From Kiloniellales bacterium (GTDB lineage: Bacteria > Pseudomonadota > Alphaproteobacteria > Kiloniellales > JAKSDN01): a DNA stretch of 64,000 nt. The notes below the pieces were generated by a model. That model ran no database searches, was not told the origin of the DNA, and worked only from the letters and a program-made list of their open reading frames with translations. Below, in pieces: positions 16,374-24,468 of the stretch. Positions within the stretch are counted from its first letter, which is position 1, and each line of letters starts with the position of its first letter. A program made the position numbers and the translations under genes. The DNA lies in assembly GCA_030064845.1 (NCBI GenBank), contig JASJEC010000050.1, positions 1 through 64,000 on the forward strand. The letters run 5' to 3'.

Positions 16374-18365
16374 ATGGCCTCGACGCCGGCCGACTCTGCG
16401 CTCGCGGCGGAAGAGCCCGAGGGCCTGCGCACCGCCCTCTGGACCAGGCTGGCTATCATCTTCGGGCCCTTCGTCGTCCTCATAGCCCTCGGCCCGGTCC
16501 TGCCCGAGTGGGCGCTGATCTGGCCGGAAGCCTGGGCCTTGCCCTTCGTGGACTGGATCAACGCCGTCGTCGCCTTCCTTAAGAGCGAGAAGATCTTCAT
16601 CTGGTTCACCTTCCGCGACCTGACCCGGGCCGTCGCCGAGGTCGTCGAGTGGCCGCTCGACTTCCTCAACGCGCTCCTGATCAGGGGCTTCCGCTCCTTG
16701 GGACTGCCGCCGCTGCCCTGGGTCATGATCGTCGGGCTGGCCGCGGTGCTCGGCTGGTGGATCAAGGGCTGGCGCTACGCGCTGCTGGCCGGCGGCTGCA
16801 TCTTCTACGTCGCCGTGTTCGGCAAGTGGAAGCTCTCGATCACCACGCTGTCTGTGGTCCTGGTGGCCGCGCCGCTCGCCGCCGCCCTCGGCCTCCTGCT
16901 CGGTGTCGCGGCGGTCAAGTGGCGCAGGTTCGAGCGCGTCCTGGTGCCGATCCTCAACGTCATGCAGTCGCTGCCGCACTTCTCCTACCTGATCCCGATC
17001 GCGGTCTTCATCGGCGTCTCTCACAAGGCCGGCGCGATCGCGACCCTGCTGTTCGCCATGCCACCCATGGCGCGCCTGACCATCCTCGGCCTGCGCGGCG
17101 TTTCGCCGGAGGTGATCGAGGCCGGGATCATGGCCGGCTGCAAGCCCATGCAGATGCTCTGGAAGGTGCGCATCCCGGCGGCCCGGGACGCCCTCATGGT
17201 CGGCGTCAACCAGGTCATCATGCAGTGCCTGGCGATGGTCGTGATCGCCTCCTTCGTCGGCGCCAAGGGCCTGGGGCAGGACCTGCTGTTCCGGCTCCAG
17301 AGCCTAAGGATCGGCCAGGCCCTGGAGAACGGCGTGGCCATCGTCTTCATCGCGGTGATGCTCGATCGCCTGAGCTTCGCGCTGACCGAAAAGGAGCCGG
17401 AGCACCAGCCGGAGGGGCCGTTCTGGAAGGTCCATCCCTTCCTGACCGCCGCCGCCGCGGTGATCCTCGGCTCGCTCGCCGCCGCCTTCATCACGCCCTA
17501 CGCCCAGGTCCTGCCCAAGTCGGCGACGATCTCGACAGCGCCGTTCTGGGACGCGATCGTCGACTTCATCACCCTCTATCTCTACGACCCGCTCACCGTC
17601 TTCCGCGACGCGCTGCTGCTGCACGTACTGATCCCCCTGCGCGGCCTGTTCCAGGCCGTGCCCTGGGTCGCCGTCGTCGCCCTGGTCGCGGTGATCGGCT
17701 GGCGGCTCGCCGGCTGGCGCCTGGCGCTGTTGGCATCGAGCTTCATTCTCTTCATCGCCCTGACGGGCTTCTGGGCGCGCGCCTCGATCACCGCCTACAT
17801 GGTCTTCTCGGCCCTCGTGGTCTGCATCGCGATCGGCCTGCCGCTCGGGATCTGGGCGTCGCAGACCGAAAGGCGGACCCGGGCGATGACCTTCCTGTGC
17901 GACTTCTTCCAGACCTTCCCGTCGTTCATCTACCTCATCCCGGTGATCATGCTGTTCAAGGTGAGCGATGTCGCGGCGATCACCGCGATCGTGATCTACG
18001 CCATGATCCCGACCATTCGCTACACCATCTTCGGGCTGCGCGGCGTCCCGCAGGAGACCATCGAGGCGGCGATCACCTCGGGCTGCACGCCGCGCCAGGT
18101 GCTGTGGAAGGTGCGCATGCCGCTCGCCGTCCCCGAGATCATGCTGGGCGCGAACCAGACCATCATGTTCGCCCTCTTCATGGTGATCATCGCGGCCTTC
18201 ATCGGGACCACGGATCTTGGCCAGGAGATCTTCCGGGCGCTGACCTTCAACGACGCCGGCAAGGGCCTGGTCGTGGGGCTCTGCGTGGCCTTCATCGGGC
18301 TGGCCGCCGACCGCCTGATCACGGAGTGGGCGGACCAGCGCAAGAAACAGCTCGGCCTTGCGTGA
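16374..18365 (+). CDS. Double-length ABC transporter permease (two ProW-type domains fused)
   Basis: A 663-residue inner-membrane protein with two full permease domains. The pattern VLWKVRxPxAxxxxMxGxNQ, the cytoplasmic EAA-type loop contacting the ATPase, appears once near residue 260 and again near residue 577 (LWKVRIPAARDALMVGVNQ and LWKVRMPLAVPEIMLGANQ). Each half has about seven or eight hydrophobic segments. A typical ProW/OpuAB permease has one domain and works as a dimer, so this is a fused pair. The start ATG lies one base after the ATPase stop. The fusion fixes a one-to-one arrangement and allows the halves to diverge. Transport direction is import, by context. Confidence 0.87.
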   Translation: MASTPADSALAAEEPEGLRTALWTRLAIIFGPFVVLIALGPVLPEWALIWPEAWALPFVDWINAVVAFLKSEKIFIWFTFRDLTRAVAEVVEWPLDFLNALLIRGFRSLGLPPLPWVMIVGLAAVLGWWIKGWRYALLAGGCIFYVAVFGKWKLSITTLSVVLVAAPLAAALGLLLGVAAVKWRRFERVLVPILNVMQSLPHFSYLIPIAVFIGVSHKAGAIATLLFAMPPMARLTILGLRGVSPEVIEAGIMAGCKPMQMLWKVRIPAARDALMVGVNQVIMQCLAMVVIASFVGAKGLGQDLLFRLQSLRIGQALENGVAIVFIAVMLDRLSFALTEKEPEHQPEGPFWKVHPFLTAAAAVILGSLAAAFITPYAQVLPKSATISTAPFWDAIVDFITLYLYDPLTVFRDALLLHVLIPLRGLFQAVPWVAVVALVAVIGWRLAGWRLALLASSFILFIALTGFWARASITAYMVFSALVVCIAIGLPLGIWASQTERRTRAMTFLCDFFQTFPSFIYLIPVIMLFKVSDVAAITAIVIYAMIPTIRYTIFGLRGVPQETIEAAITSGCTPRQVLWKVRMPLAVPEIMLGANQTIMFALFMVIIAAFIGTTDLGQEIFRALTFNDAGKGLVVGLCVAFIGLAADRLITEWADQRKKQLGLA

Positions 18366-18420
18366 TCCGCCACGCTCCTATTCCTGGGCTGCGCCCCAAA
18401 GATCGGAAGACGTCGACACC

Positions 18421-19428
18421 ATGCTGGAAGTTCACCGGATCGATCTCAGCCACGAGGAGACGCCGGTTCCCGGCCATGCCCTCGGCGGCGGCGGGCGCGC
18501 CTGGACCGCGCGGGAGATCGATCCTGCCGCCTGCATCCACGCCCTCGACAGGACCTGCAGGGCCGAGCTGACCGCCGTGGTGCGCGCTATGCGCGCCAAT
18601 CCGCTGCCGCTGCTGCTCCGTGCGCCGGCGGATTTCGAGCTGGCGGCGCTCCGAGCCTTCATGGCCGACGTCAAGGCCCGCCTCGACGGGCGGCCCGGCG
18701 TCGCCGTGGTCGACGCCCTGCCGCTCGACGAGCTTGACCTCGAGGACGCCAAGGCCCTGTTCTGGATCCTGGGCCAGTACCTGGGCCGGCCGGTCGCACA
18801 GAAGTGGGACGGCACCATGCTCTACGACGTGCGCGACACCGGGCAGGCCTACGGCTACGGCGTCAGGGGCTCCTACACCAACGTCGAGCTGGTGTTCCAC
18901 ACCGACAACGCCTTCGGCTGCGCGCCGCCGGACTACGTCGGCCTACTGTGCCTCAGGCCGGCGGTCTCCGGTGGGGTCAGCCGTTTCTGCAGCCTCTACG
19001 CGGTCCACGACCGTCTCCTGGCCGAGCACCCGGCGCTGCTCGGCCGGCTCTACCGCTCCATGCTCTGGGACCGCCAGGCCGAGCACGCCGAGAGCGCTCC
19101 GAAGGTCGCCTGGGCGCCCATGTTCCGCTGGGACGGCGCGGCCATAAAGGTGCGGGCCAACGTCAGCCTGGTGCGCAAGGGCTACGCGGTTGCCGGGGTC
19201 GAGATCGACGCCGGGCTCGCCGAGGCGCTGGAGGCCCTGGAGGCGATCGCCGACGACCAGAGCCTCTGGTTCGAGCTGCCGATCGAAAGGGGCCAGCTGC
19301 AGTATCTGAACAACAGCCAGGTGGCCCACTACCGCAGCCACTTCGACGACCACGAGGACCCGGCGCTCAAGCGGCACCTGATCAGGACCTGGCACAGGGA
19401 CGCCGGCCGGCCCAGCTACGATGGCTGA
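18421..19428 (+). CDS. TauD/TfdA-family 2-oxoglutarate and Fe(II)-dependent dioxygenase (gamma-butyrobetaine hydroxylase-like)
   Basis: A 335-residue non-haem iron oxygenase. The iron triad is visible as His-Thr-Asp in VFHTDNAFG (about residues 160-162) and a distal His in NNSQVAHYRS. The 2-oxoglutarate-binding Arg lies in IRTWHRDAGRP. Such enzymes hydroxylate or oxidatively cleave carbon next to amines or sulfonates. The gamma-butyrobetaine and trimethyllysine hydroxylases belong here, although the zinc-binding N-terminal domain of the classical enzymes is not obvious. ATG 18421 is chosen because homology-type sequence starts there; an upstream ATG at 18358 overlaps the permease end. It overlaps the SDR gene. 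The betaine importer next door supports a methylated-amine substrate. Confidence 0.8.
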   Translation: MLEVHRIDLSHEETPVPGHALGGGGRAWTAREIDPAACIHALDRTCRAELTAVVRAMRANPLPLLLRAPADFELAALRAFMADVKARLDGRPGVAVVDALPLDELDLEDAKALFWILGQYLGRPVAQKWDGTMLYDVRDTGQAYGYGVRGSYTNVELVFHTDNAFGCAPPDYVGLLCLRPAVSGGVSRFCSLYAVHDRLLAEHPALLGRLYRSMLWDRQAEHAESAPKVAWAPMFRWDGAAIKVRANVSLVRKGYAVAGVEIDAGLAEALEALEAIADDQSLWFELPIERGQLQYLNNSQVAHYRSHFDDHEDPALKRHLIRTWHRDAGRPSYDG

Positions 19429-20155
19429 CCAGGACAACCGCTTGGCGCTCGACGGCAAGGTCGCGGTGGTTACCGGCGGCGGTCAGGGGATCGGCCGGGC
19501 TGTCGCCGAACGGTTCCAGCGCTCGGGCGCGACGGCCGTGATCTGGGACCGCGACGTCGCGTCATGCGACGGTTTCCCCACCCGGGAGGTCGATGTCGCC
19601 GACCTCGCTTCGGTCGAGGCCGCGGCCGCCGCGACCGAGGAGGCCCACGGCCGGATCGACGTTCTGGTGAACAACGCCGGGATCAGCGGACCCACGCTGC
19701 CCCTGGTCGACTACGATCCGGCCGCGTGGCGGCGCATCGTCGACATCAACCTGCACGGCGTCTTTCACTGCTGCCGGGCGGTGGTGCCCGGGATGACCCG
19801 GCGCGGCTACGGCCGCGTGGTCAACCTGGCGTCCCTGGCCGGCAAGGAGGGCACGCCCAACGCGGCGGCCTACAGCGCCTCCAAGGCGGCGGTGATCGCG
19901 CTGACCAAGTCGCTCGGCAAGGAGCTGGCGGGCAGCGGCGTGCTGGTCAACAGCGTCGCGCCGGCCGCGGTCGATACGGCGATCCTCGACCAGATGACCG
20001 AGGACCACGTGGCCACCATGATCGCCAAGAGCCCGCTGGGGCGCCTCGGGACGGTGGACGAGGTGGCCGAGCTGGTGGCCTGGCTCTCGTCGGAGGCCTG
20101 CAGCTTCAACACCGGCGCGGTCTTCGATCTCTCCGGCGGCCGGGCGACCTACTGA
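19421..20155 (+). CDS. Short-chain dehydrogenase/reductase (SDR)
   Basis: A 244-residue NAD(P)-dependent oxidoreductase of classical SDR length. The cofactor motif is TGGGQGIG near residue 20, with NNAG around residue 85 and the catalytic Tyr-x-x-x-Lys as YSASK near residue 151; Ser at about 138 completes the set. The start overlaps the dioxygenase stop by eight bases, so the two are translationally coupled. A plausible order is hydroxylation of the imported amine by the dioxygenase and oxidation of the new alcohol to a ketone by this enzyme, giving a beta-keto compound for the cleavage enzyme downstream. That sequence of steps is inference. Confidence 0.87.
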   Translation: MADQDNRLALDGKVAVVTGGGQGIGRAVAERFQRSGATAVIWDRDVASCDGFPTREVDVADLASVEAAAAATEEAHGRIDVLVNNAGISGPTLPLVDYDPAAWRRIVDINLHGVFHCCRAVVPGMTRRGYGRVVNLASLAGKEGTPNAAAYSASKAAVIALTKSLGKELAGSGVLVNSVAPAAVDTAILDQMTEDHVATMIAKSPLGRLGTVDEVAELVAWLSSEACSFNTGAVFDLSGGRATY

Positions 20156-20175
20156 AAGAACCTCGCGGCGAAGAA

Positions 20176-20967
20176 ATGGAAATGGAAGAGTTCTGGAAGG
20201 ATCTGCGGGAGAAGGTCAGGCGCTTCGAGCAACAGGACGATGCCGATGTCGTTTTCGGTGCGCGGACGCGTGGGGTTGGGCACAAGTACCGGCTGCTGCC
20301 CCCCGTCACCGACCGGGAGGTCCTGACGTTCGAGGGCAACAACGGCTTCGCGCTTCCGCCCGATTATCGGTGCTACCTGCAGAGCTTCGGCGCCGGCGGG
20401 GCCGGGCCGAACTACGGGATTCTCGATTTCCGCGCCTTCGTCCTGCCCAACACCTACGAGGTGCCGTTCCCCTATGACGAAGAGGTCTGGTACGACGAAG
20501 TGACCGACGACGACCCGGTCTGGGACTGCCCGGGCCTGGCCTACATCTCCGACGCCGGCTGCGGCACCGAGTTCTTCGTCGAGCTGAACGGGCCGCAGCC
20601 GGGGCGCATCTGGTGCAGCTGGAACGAGGCCTGCAGCCCCTACTACGCGTCGATCCGGGACTATTACCGGGAGTGGCTGGAAAAGGTCGAACCGGGTTTG
20701 GAGCGCTATCAGCTCCTCAAGTCTTTCATCGATGAAACAAATCCGGTCGACGAGACGAGCTTCCGTCTCAGGCCCGCGGGCCTGAAGCTGCAGGATGTCG
20801 CCGACAAGCTTCAGTGCAGCTTCAAGCGCCACGGCCGGGAATGGAGCAGCAGCGTGGCCGAGGGCGAGACCTGGGTCCACTTCGACCGAACGCCAGGACG
20901 GGTGGTCGTCAACGAGCGCGACGAGGTGCTCAGGATCGACGTCTTCAGGTCCTGCGCGATTTCCTGA
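20176..20967 (+). CDS. SMI1/KNR4 (SUKH) family protein
   Basis: A 263-residue acidic protein. The SUKH signature appears as a Phe-Glu-Gly-Asn-Asn-Gly-Phe-Ala-Leu-Pro-Pro-Asp-Tyr pattern around residues 52-64, then YLQSFGAGGAGPNYGI and a GCGTEFFVEL strand. Bacterial SUKH proteins are best known as immunity proteins against contact-dependent or polymorphic toxins; others have housekeeping roles. The C-terminal 80 residues look like an additional small domain. It sits 20 bp after the SDR gene on the same strand and may be cotranscribed with the catabolic genes, which is unexpected. No toxin gene is visible nearby. ATG 20176 is used; ATG 20182 is an alternative. Confidence 0.7.
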   Translation: MEMEEFWKDLREKVRRFEQQDDADVVFGARTRGVGHKYRLLPPVTDREVLTFEGNNGFALPPDYRCYLQSFGAGGAGPNYGILDFRAFVLPNTYEVPFPYDEEVWYDEVTDDDPVWDCPGLAYISDAGCGTEFFVELNGPQPGRIWCSWNEACSPYYASIRDYYREWLEKVEPGLERYQLLKSFIDETNPVDETSFRLRPAGLKLQDVADKLQCSFKRHGREWSSSVAEGETWVHFDRTPGRVVVNERDEVLRIDVFRSCAIS

Positions 20968-20973
20968 CGCCGC

Positions 20974-21906
20974 TCAGAACCCGACCTGGTCGCCGCCCTT
21001 GAGGTCCAGGATCTCCCGCGCGTCGTCGGGCTCGGCGACCTCCAGGGAGAGCCCCTCCAGGACCTGGCGCATCTTCCTGACCTGCTGGGCGTTGGATTCG
21101 GCGAGCGTGCCGGGACCGCACCACAGCGAGTCCTCCATGCCGACGCGCACGTTGGCGCCCATGGCGGCGCCGATCGTGGCGAGCGGGATCTGGTTCCGGC
21201 CGGCGCCGAGAATCGACCAGCGATAATCCTCGCCGAACAGGCGGTCGGCCGTGCGCTTCATGTGCATCAGGTCCTCGGCGTGGCCGCCGATGCCACCCAG
21301 GATCCCGAAGACGCTCTGGACGAAAAGCGGCGTGCGGACCAGGCCGCGGTCGAGGAAGTGCGCCAGATTGTAGAGGTGCGCGATGTCGTAGCACTCGAAT
21401 TCGAAGCGGGTGCCGTTGTCGGCGCAGGACGTCAGGATGAATTCGATGTCCTTGAAGGTGTTCTTGAAGACCAGATCGCGGCTGTTCTCCAGGTGCTGGC
21501 GCTCCCAGTCGTGCCGGAACTCCTTGAAGCGGCCGAGCATGGGGAAGAGCCCGAAGTTCATCGAGCCCATGTTGAGCGACGCGACCTCGGGGCTGTACTT
21601 CAGGGCCGGCTGCAGGCGCTCCTCGACGCTCATGTAGGGGCCGCCGCCGGTCGTGATGTTCACCACCGCCTTGGTGTTCTGCTTAATGCGCGGCAGGAAG
21701 CGGTGATAGATCTCCGGGTCCTGGGTCGGCCGGCCGTCCTCGGGATCGCGGGCGTGGAGATGCAGCACCGTCGCGCCCGCCTCGGCGGCGGCGATCGCGG
21801 CCTCGGCGATCTCGTCCGGGGTCACCGGCAGGTGGGGCGACATCGAGGGCGTGTGGATCGAGCCCGTTATGGCGCAGGTGATGATGACTTTTCGCTTGGT
21901 CGCCAC
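20974..21906 (-). CDS. Beta-keto acid cleavage enzyme (BKACE, DUF849)
   Basis: A 310-residue TIM-barrel protein of the BKACE family, which uses zinc to cleave a beta-keto acid with acetyl-CoA, yielding acetoacetate and a CoA ester. Family blocks seen are KVIITCAITGSIHTPS at the N-terminus, the metal-ligand pair HLHARDPEDGRPT, and GGHAEDLMHMKR. Known members act on 3-dehydrocarnitine, 3-keto-5-aminohexanoate and other beta-keto acids; specificity cannot be read here. The gene converges with the SUKH gene, seven bases apart. The start is GTG at 21906, preceded by GGGGGG. Beside a dioxygenase and SDR, a dehydrocarnitine-like substrate is attractive, but this is a hypothesis. The 346-bp spacer after it (21907-22252) shows no supported gene. 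Confidence 0.85.
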   Translation of the reverse strand: MATKRKVIITCAITGSIHTPSMSPHLPVTPDEIAEAAIAAAEAGATVLHLHARDPEDGRPTQDPEIYHRFLPRIKQNTKAVVNITTGGGPYMSVEERLQPALKYSPEVASLNMGSMNFGLFPMLGRFKEFRHDWERQHLENSRDLVFKNTFKDIEFILTSCADNGTRFEFECYDIAHLYNLAHFLDRGLVRTPLFVQSVFGILGGIGGHAEDLMHMKRTADRLFGEDYRWSILGAGRNQIPLATIGAAMGANVRVGMEDSLWCGPGTLAESNAQQVRKMRQVLEGLSLEVAEPDDAREILDLKGGDQVGF

Positions 21907-22252
21907 GGTCGGCCCCCCTGATGTCGCGGCCTGCTTCGGTAGGGCAGGTCCTTACCGTGTGATCATGCGCAGACGGAGGGGAGGGCGCAAGGCGCGTTGC
22001 CGCCGCGCGGGAAACGCCCGCCGCTGCTTTGGCCCGGCCGTGGCCTGCGAAAAAAAACCGAGCGCCCGATTCGGTCAACGCCGCCGGAGGGGGGTGGTTC
22101 CGGCCGCGCTCCGCGCTGTTACGCGATGGTGTCCTCCCAGACAACTCGATCGACCGCACGCTCGGCCTGAAAATCTGACATTGAATGATGTGTCAAGTCA
22201 ACGGCTTGTGTGGTTAACAAGAAGAATTTTAATTCTAAGGAGGGCGTGGGGT

Positions 22253-22834
22253 TCAGAGCGGCGGGTCCGCCTCGGCTTCCGACCAGTCGGGTTGGAACCC
22301 GATGACCTGGACCCCGGCGGGCAGGCTGGTGTTGTAGAGGCTGTTGTGCCAGTAGGTCGCCTCGAATAGGGGAGCGCCCGGATTGTGTTCCCGCACCCGG
22401 CAGGGCAGCAGATAGCTCTGGGCGTACTGCTCGAACCGCAGGCGGCACCGGCCGGCGCTCAAGAGACGTAATACGGTCTCCGATCCGGGGCCGAAGAGGG
22501 CGGTGAGCTCGTCCGAAAAGTCCGCGGCGCCCTGATAGTAGGCGGCCGCCAGGAACTTCTGGGCGGCCTTGTAGCGCTCCGCCGGATCGTGGGTCCGCCT
22601 GGCCATATGCCGGAACTGGTCCGTAGCCTCTTCGGGATCCGCCTTGACGATCAGCACGGTGATCGGCCCGGGCGCCCGGCCGCCGTCGTCGAGCAGAAGG
22701 TCTGGCCGCATGCCCGAGGTGGGCCGGCCGCCGGCCTGGCGCACCGCCATCTGCCTAAGGCGGCACTGCCAGCCCAGGAATCCGATGCGCAGCGCCGCCT
22801 GCGCCGCCTCGAGTTTCACCACTGCCGTCGCCAT
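22253..22834 (-). CDS. Hypothetical protein, 193 residues
   Basis: I do not recognise a family. The protein is soluble, has no signal peptide, and contains a strand-like segment GPITVLIVKADPEEA and a helical middle (YKAAQKFLAAAYYQ). Three Cys residues are scattered (QCRLRQ, GRCRLR, LLPCRV). The ATG at 22834 is preceded by AAGGA at good spacing on the minus strand, supporting translation. It is divergent from the DMT transporter gene at 22934. Codon use matches its neighbours. No functional inference is offered. Confidence 0.65.
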   Translation of the reverse strand: MATAVVKLEAAQAALRIGFLGWQCRLRQMAVRQAGGRPTSGMRPDLLLDDGGRAPGPITVLIVKADPEEATDQFRHMARRTHDPAERYKAAQKFLAAAYYQGAADFSDELTALFGPGSETVLRLLSAGRCRLRFEQYAQSYLLPCRVREHNPGAPLFEATYWHNSLYNTSLPAGVQVIGFQPDWSEAEADPPL

Positions 22835-22933
22835 GGCCGTCCTTCTTTATTCCGCGTTGACGAGGGAGCATGCTGCGAAGGACGCCGGGACTCAACACCT
22901 GATCCCCGGTCCTGCACGACGGAGAGGAGAGCC

Positions 22934-23800
22934 ATGAACCCCGCGCTCTGGGGGCTCCTGACCGCGCTCGGCTGGGGCAGCGCCGATTTCATCGCCCGCT
23001 TCACCGGCCGCCGCATGGGCCACGAGCGGGCCTTGCTCGGCATGCTCCTGGTCAGCGCCTTGGCGCTCTCCGCCGTGCTCTGGCTGAGCGGCCAGACGCT
23101 GGTCGTTCAACTGGCCGATGCCTGGTTGCTGGCGGCCACCGGCCTGGGAGTCCTGCTGGCTACCTTTCTGCTCTATTGGGGCCTGGCGCGGGGACCGGTC
23201 ACCGTGGTGTCGCCGATCGTCGCCAGCTATCCCGCCTTCAATCTGGTCCTCGCGGTCGCGCTCGGTTCACGCCCCGCCTGGGGTCAGTGGCTCTGCATCG
23301 CGCTCGTCATGCTGGGCGTGATCGTCGTGGCTCGGGCCAGCCGAAGCTTCGAGCTCCATGGCAATTACGACGCCGCGACCTTGCGGCGGACGGTCTGGAT
23401 CTCCGTCGCCTCGTCCGCGAGTTTCGGAGCGGCGATCGCCGCCGGCCAGGAAGCCGCCACGGTTTACGGCGAACTCCAGACCACGGTGGCCGCGCGGTGG
23501 ATCGGGCTGGTCGCCCTGGCGCTGGTGCTCCTGCTGCGGCCCGGCGAGGGCGGCGGAATCCCGCGGTCGTGGTGGCCGGTTCTCGCGGTGCAGGGTCTGC
23601 TGGACGGGGGCGCCTACCTCGCCATCTTCGCCGCCAGCGGCGAGCCGAACGCGGAGATCGCGGCCGTCGTCGGCTCCGCCTTTAGCGCGATCACGGTGGT
23701 CCTGGCCCGCGTTTTCCTCCGCGAGGCCATGACGGCGATCCAGTGGGCCGGGACGGCCATCGTCGTCGGCGGGGTCGCGGCATTGGCGGCGCAGGGATAG
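22934..23800 (+). CDS. EamA/DMT-family transporter
   Basis: A 288-residue integral membrane protein with about ten hydrophobic helices in two similar halves, as in the drug/metabolite transporter (EamA) superfamily. The N-terminal half ends near residue 140 with VMLGVIVVARA; the second half begins after a short polar linker and ends with GTAIVVGGVAALAAQG. Family members export amino acids, metabolites or drugs. GGAGAGGAG precedes the ATG at 22934. Substrate unknown; no neighbouring gene indicates one. Confidence 0.8.
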   Translation: MNPALWGLLTALGWGSADFIARFTGRRMGHERALLGMLLVSALALSAVLWLSGQTLVVQLADAWLLAATGLGVLLATFLLYWGLARGPVTVVSPIVASYPAFNLVLAVALGSRPAWGQWLCIALVMLGVIVVARASRSFELHGNYDAATLRRTVWISVASSASFGAAIAAGQEAATVYGELQTTVAARWIGLVALALVLLLRPGEGGGIPRSWWPVLAVQGLLDGGAYLAIFAASGEPNAEIAAVVGSAFSAITVVLARVFLREAMTAIQWAGTAIVVGGVAALAAQG

Positions 23801-23928
23801 ATCGGGCCGCCGGGGCGTATCGTTGTCTGGGGAGTATGCCGCTCGTTAAACCGCCGGAATGGGCGTTCGGCTACTCATGGTAGAGCGAACACGAAGCTTG
23901 CTATTCGCTTGCCGGTCGGAGTTTCAGG

Positions 23929-24462
23929 ATGAAACCCATGGCACAGAGGTCGACACGCAGTCGCGCCGGCAGGACAGCGAGAGTCTCGGCGTCGCTGCTC
24001 TCCTGCCTGTTCCTGATCGCCTGCTCATCGTCGACCCCGAAGTTCTACAAGGGCGACGATCCGCCATCCGGCAGCGCCGTCCGCATCGAGACCGATGAAG
24101 GCTACAGCATACTGGCCGTCAACGGCTTGGACTACGGATCCGGTGTTCGAGAGGGTGTCGCCTACGCGGGCCGGCACCGGATCGTGGTCTATCACAAGCA
24201 AGGTCAGGAATGCGGCAGCGGCGTCGGCTCATGCGGCGGGAACGGCGTCGTCTGCGTGCCGCTGGCGTTGGTGGCCCTTTCGGCGAACGGAATCTGTCAT
24301 GTGACTTCGGACGACAATCACTGCGCGGCTCTCGAGTTCACCGCCGAGCCTGGGGAGGACTACAGGGTCACCTCGGGCAGCAACGATAGCGTTGTCCTGA
24401 AGCAGGGCTGGCGGGTGGTTTCCGAGGCCGAGCGGGTCTACGACGGCGTGTCCTGCCGCTGA
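23929..24462 (+). CDS. Predicted lipoprotein of unknown function
   Basis: A 177-residue precursor. The signal sequence has a twin-basic N-terminus, hydrophobic SLLSCLFL and lipobox LIAC, with lipidation expected at the Cys of that lipobox (about residue 32). The mature part is small, Gly-rich and contains six further Cys residues, including a CGSGVGSCGG stretch, suggesting disulfides in the periplasm. I do not recognise a domain. ATG 23938 is an alternative start with better spacing to AGGATG. It converges with the hydrolase gene, seven bases away. Confidence 0.7.
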   Translation: MKPMAQRSTRSRAGRTARVSASLLSCLFLIACSSSTPKFYKGDDPPSGSAVRIETDEGYSILAVNGLDYGSGVREGVAYAGRHRIVVYHKQGQECGSGVGSCGGNGVVCVPLALVALSANGICHVTSDDNHCAALEFTAEPGEDYRVTSGSNDSVVLKQGWRVVSEAERVYDGVSCR

Positions 24463-24468
24463 TCGGGG

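Noticed and set aside
21851-22369. Plus-strand ORF across the BKACE upstream region
   Set aside because: Arg-rich antisense-like composition, overlaps two minus-strand genes and has no ribosome site.
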